From the NCBI GenBank assembly GCA_030698405.1, contig JAUYMU010000089.1:1-38043 (forward strand): a stretch of DNA of 38,043 bases, read 5' to 3'. Positions within the stretch are counted from its first letter, which is position 1. The number at the start of each line of letters is the position of its first letter. Position numbers and translations under genes: made by a program. Positions 36,001-38,043 of this stretch are shown here, piece by piece. The DNA comes from Bacteroidota bacterium. GTDB taxonomy: Bacteria > Bacteroidota > Bacteroidia > Bacteroidales > Prolixibacteraceae. Below the pieces are notes generated by a model. It saw only the letters and a program-made list of their open reading frames with translations. It searched no databases and was not told where the DNA came from.

Positions 36001-36177
36001 AGAGCCATCAGTTATAGTACCTTTTGTGGTACCTTTTACCAATACTGTAGTTCCTGGAATGGACTCATTGTTACTCGCATCAAGCACCTGACCTTTAACG
36101 GCAAGTGATTGAGCACTGGATGTCTGCGCAAGCATGATCCCCAGTCCTATTAAACACATTAGAAGGATTGCTTTCAT
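33076..36177 (-). CDS. susC: SusC/RagA TonB-dependent transporter without STN domain
   Basis: A 1033-residue outer-membrane importer. It has a signal peptide (1-22, TSSAQ), a carboxypeptidase-regulatory-like domain (about 25-97, VKGQVLDASNNESIPGTTVL), a TonB-box-like QEVVVTALGM near 103-112, then the plug (PIYIVDGMPY) and barrel to a terminal Phe. It lacks the STN domain present in the pectin-locus SusC, so it should not signal through a FecR/sigma pair, and none is present here. Control must come from another regulator. A 368-bp AT-rich leader precedes it. It is followed by its SusD-like partner and a DUF4397 lipoprotein. Muropeptides or their sugars are the inferred cargo, from the NamZ, YngK-like and YkfC-like neighbours. 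Confidence 0.95.
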   Translation of the reverse strand: MKAILLMCLIGLGIMLAQTSSAQSLAVKGQVLDASNNESIPGTTVLVKGTTKGTITDGSGGYTIQVTSGQTLVFTSIGYRPKEILVDKSTVINVKLETDFQQVQEVVVTALGMKEDKRNLGVAVTEVKGSEIAQSQRSNFVDALQGRVAGISVNQSSGLPGASSSVVIRGISSLSGSNEPIYIVDGMPYNNRTFSTNSFATAGVSGMSLENRGVDFSNRAADINPEDIESVVVLKGPEATSLYGVEASNGAIVITTKRGKAGDLRVNYSNNFAVVKINKYPEIQRKYGQGLNGITDNTVFTYFGEPYASDSTLYDNITPFFQTGFSSKHNVSLEGGSEKTQYRLSTTYNNSEGVIPGTAQEKFSLSNSIKGELSKYFDFDFSMAYTNDYVDRVFKSSGGPMIGLLIWPSGDDASNFLNVDGTRRQFTGTADAYENPYFNINKNKYWTKTSRITSVSVLNFHATDWLTFRGKFGMDIYADQNYMLRHPESNLARSYGGIIDDAVANNRSMTYEYFAMLKKKVGDLNIDFKVGSTVYDYYYKSVAGSGESFLDPNFAALNNIPPDKQRNRSKIEQKRVIGAISILTLNYKSILNVQISGRNDWSSTLPTDNNSFFYPGANFALVLSEIPSLKEMEWLTFAKLRGAYAIARKDPPPYGVYPALESQPTTGGGYAYGFTGPNPLLKPEKTTSYEGGIEVKVFNNRLGMDATYYKKESVDQIISNLRLSYGTGYVLSVMNGGTMWNSGIELQFTGVPVISNNFRWEIYGNFNKMESKLTYLPTGLTEFYNSDTWFYGNVRNGAIVGEATTTISGLPYERNNNGDVLINPQTGLPLRKGTFGAIGDRNPDFTVGLTNRFVLGNFELSFLLDMRRGGDVFNGTEHFLTVRGLSTRTLDREIPVVVKGIIKDGYENSANPTANNIQIMPYTSGASYYYTTPNNGLMNEEDFVEKNINWVRLKDVTLSYRFSKSFLDAHLKTIKNLSIFTTATDLFLLTNYRGLDPVILGNNAAVSGSGSAGMDYGNFPLPMGINFGIKVGF

Positions 36178-36545
36178 TTCATTTCATTTAATTTTGGTTA
36201 TTTAAAAATTATTTTACTAAATATTTTGAAGGATCAATCAAGAATGTATTATAAAATTTATTGCAAATTCAGCTAAAATTAGTTGTCATACAAATAGAAA
36301 ATAAATATTGCGGCAATGATCGCTTCAATAGCACGGATCAAAAAAAGGATCAAATGATTAGCAATAAATTACGGGACTAAAATTAAAACTTATTTTTTGA
36401 AAAATCGGTGTTTTTGTAACATGTAATACCAATTTATTTTTTCAGAAATTTTATCATTTTTTAACAATTGGATATCAGCGCGTTACAAATCCAAAATAAT
36501 GGTATTATTTTCTATAACATATCCGGGAGCTCTAATCGGGGATTT
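36178..36545 (-). promoter_or_regulatory. AT-rich leader of the muropeptide-locus susC
   Basis: This 368-bp gap holds no gene. It is very AT-rich, with no exact TAnnTTTG box toward susC. It contains an inverted pair TAATACCA (36424-36431) and TGGTATTA (36500-36507), plus GGATCA twice around a run of As near 36337-36353. It separates namZ from susC and probably carries a separate promoter for the susC operon. Confidence 0.4.
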
Positions 36546-37784
36546 TTATTGGTACAATAAGTAGTTTTTTCGCAGCTTTTTAAAATCAGACAAGCCGGGT
36601 TCCCACGAATCGCGAATCTCTTTTTCAGATTTCCTGGCAATAATTTGTTCTTTTAGCAGCGTTGTACCGGCCAGTTTATCGAAGTTTCCCATCTGATTGC
36701 TCTGCTTAAAATCGAAGAATTTTTCTTTATAGGGATAGGCATTGTACATATCTATCAGCCATTTGAGGTTGATCTGACCGGTTTTGACAAATTCACCGGT
36801 ATCGTATTTTCGCAAATCAAGTCCGTAGCATACTTTGTTCTGGTGAAGCGGAGTTTCACTCATTCCTTTTATACTGACGGGTGTAAACGTGAAATCATAT
36901 TTACCCTTCAAATCAGGATTTCCCAACACTGTAAAAGGAAAATGAGTACCTCTGCCCTGACTGATAATTGTTCCTTCGAACAAACAAAGTGATGGATACA
37001 GAAGTATGGATTGCTGGGTATTTAGATTGGGAGATGGAGAAACCGGCAGTGTATATTGCATATCGTGCGAATAATTCTCAACTTGTATGACAATAATTTT
37101 GCATTGAATTTTATTTGCCAGCCAGCCTTCGCCATTGTACATGCTGGCAAGCTCACCAACCGTCATTCCGTGGGTAATAGGTATAGGGAACATTCCAATG
37201 CCGGATTTCAGTTTCATATCCAGAATTGGCCCGTCAACACTAAAGCCGGTTGGGTTTGGACGATCAAGAATAATCAGCTCTTTGCTATTTTCGGCACAGG
37301 CTTCCATTACCCTTGCCAACAAATTGATATATGTGTAAAACCGTGCCCCAACATCCTGAATGTCAAAAATCACCAGATCTACATTCTCCAGATCTTCTTT
37401 CGAAGGTTTACTTTTTTTACCGTAAAGTGAAATTTCAGGAATACCTGTTTTTGCATCAACACTGTCGGAAACAACAGCGCCTGCGCTGGCAGTTCCGCGA
37501 AAACCATGCTCCGGACCAAAAATTTTAACAATATTTACTTCAAGCGATTTCAAACTATCAATCAGCGAAACATTTCCAATTACCGAAGTTTGATTGGCAA
37601 CTACAGCAACTTGTTTACCTTTTAATAAAGGAAGGTATTTATCAGTTTGATCGGCTCCGGTTTTTATTTCAGTAAGAACTGATGAAGAACTTTCAACATG
37701 CGACTGTTTTTTACGAGTATTTCCGCAGGAAATAAAAACTGTAAATACAAATATCAAAACCAAAATTGAGTGAATTGTTTTCAT
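36546..37784 (-). CDS. namZ: Exo-beta-N-acetylmuramidase NamZ (DUF1343, GH171)
   Basis: A 412-residue lipoprotein (lipobox ending at Cys-20, VFISC) covering the whole DUF1343 family. The N-terminal Rossmann-like part has KQVAVVANQTSVIG, then FGPEHGFRG (Glu-92, His-93) and FDIQDVGARFYTYI at 140-153; later come LDRPNPTG, ITHGMTVGELA and GRGTHFPFTVLGNPDLKG. Characterised NamZ enzymes release N-acetylmuramic acid from the non-reducing end of peptidoglycan fragments (glycoside hydrolase family 171). Family recognition is firm. It is the most upstream gene of the locus and the strongest clue that the SusC/SusD pair takes up muropeptide-derived material. A hairpin sits in its predicted 5' leader. 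Confidence 0.92.
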   Translation of the reverse strand: MKTIHSILVLIFVFTVFISCGNTRKKQSHVESSSSVLTEIKTGADQTDKYLPLLKGKQVAVVANQTSVIGNVSLIDSLKSLEVNIVKIFGPEHGFRGTASAGAVVSDSVDAKTGIPEISLYGKKSKPSKEDLENVDLVIFDIQDVGARFYTYINLLARVMEACAENSKELIILDRPNPTGFSVDGPILDMKLKSGIGMFPIPITHGMTVGELASMYNGEGWLANKIQCKIIVIQVENYSHDMQYTLPVSPSPNLNTQQSILLYPSLCLFEGTIISQGRGTHFPFTVLGNPDLKGKYDFTFTPVSIKGMSETPLHQNKVCYGLDLRKYDTGEFVKTGQINLKWLIDMYNAYPYKEKFFDFKQSNQMGNFDKLAGTTLLKEQIIARKSEKEIRDSWEPGLSDFKKLRKNYLLYQ

Positions 37785-37828
37785 AGTTGGTGGTTATTAA
37801 AAATATGTATATCCATGTGAATTGCTAA

Positions 37829-37869
37829 AGGTTCATCACTGAACCTGTCTTAATAAGAGCTCAAACTTA
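37829..37869 (-). promoter_or_regulatory. Predicted namZ promoter and leader hairpin
   Basis: TAAGTTTG on the minus strand (37862-37869) matches the -7 consensus TAnnTTTG. Transcription from it would give a leader of about 70 nt containing a perfect 7-bp hairpin, AGGTTCA with TGAACCT (37829-37846) and a 4-nt loop. The hairpin could stabilise the message or control its translation. Confidence 0.45.
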
Positions 37870-37965
37870 GGCAAATTTGGGAATATTATTTTTTTTGAAA
37901 CGAAATACAGCGATTCAGGGCATAAAATATTTGTAACTTAGATTCCTAATAGGGATCAAAAACGG

Positions 37966-38001
37966 GCAAAGCAGTAGCTGCGGACAATATTTTTTTGCCC
38001 A
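37966..38001 (-). terminator. Possible terminator of a gene beyond the right edge
   Basis: On the minus strand GGGCAAA pairs with TTTGCCC, enclosing an inner GCAG-CTA-CTGC hairpin, followed by GTTTTTG. The outer stem is 7 bp with a long asymmetric loop, so this is weak. It would end transcription entering the window from the right. Confidence 0.3.
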
Positions 38002-38043
38002 CCAACTTAACCTGCCATGTTGTTTTTACATTTGACCTCCTTT

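Overview
The window comes from a Bacteroidota chromosome, probably a saccharolytic marine or gut-type member of the Bacteroidales/Marinilabiliales (the order is a guess). The evidence is two SusC/SusD outer-membrane uptake pairs, an ECF sigma/FecR anti-sigma switch, many Bacteroidota lipoprotein signals and TAnnTTTG-type -7 promoter elements. No tRNA, rRNA, CRISPR array or intact transposase is visible. Almost every gene is on the minus strand. The two plus-strand exceptions are the receiver/PEP-binding protein (12813-15800) and an AraC regulator (24696-25517).

Region 1 (107-12689) is a small pectin-utilisation locus. In transcription order it holds a DUF1080 protein, an ECF sigma factor, a FecR anti-sigma factor, SusC with an STN signalling domain, SusD, a terminator, a GH105 unsaturated glucuronyl hydrolase and a PL22 oligogalacturonate lyase. 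A type IV toxin-antitoxin pair (AbiEi/AbiEii-like) with its own palindromic control region lies between the sigma factor and its anti-sigma partner. A plus-strand intrinsic terminator in the fecR-susC gap points to a possible antisense RNA against susC.

Region 2 (12813-19230) holds the large receiver/PEP-binding protein, a frameshifted gene remnant, a TPR protein, palindromic intergenic repeats and a BlaI/M56-TonB regulatory pair. Upstream of the BlaI gene are two pairs of a 16-bp palindrome, AACTAA-N4-TTAGTT, with a 20-bp period within each pair.

Region 3 (19231-25683) looks like an inserted or heavily rearranged accessory segment. An AraC regulator is divergent from a minus-strand run of acetyltransferase, cupin lipoprotein, Tat-exported aldo/keto reductase, SDR, alpha/beta hydrolase and cyclophilin-like lipoprotein. 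Two gene relics not visible as open frames lie between these genes: the 3' end of a zinc alcohol dehydrogenase (22146-22264) and a decayed second copy of the cupin gene (21218-21362). The set resembles a carbonyl/electrophile-detoxification operon that has lost members.

Region 4 (25684-37784) is a second Sus-type locus whose enzymes point to peptidoglycan fragments: NamZ exo-muramidase (GH171), SusC, SusD-like, a DUF4397 lipoprotein, a metallophosphoesterase fused to a PQQ-type propeller, a YngK-like GHL10 glycosidase and a YkfC-like NlpC/P60 peptidase with SH3 domains. My working model is a muropeptide-scavenging counterpart of a polysaccharide utilisation locus. It is the best candidate in the window for an under-described system.
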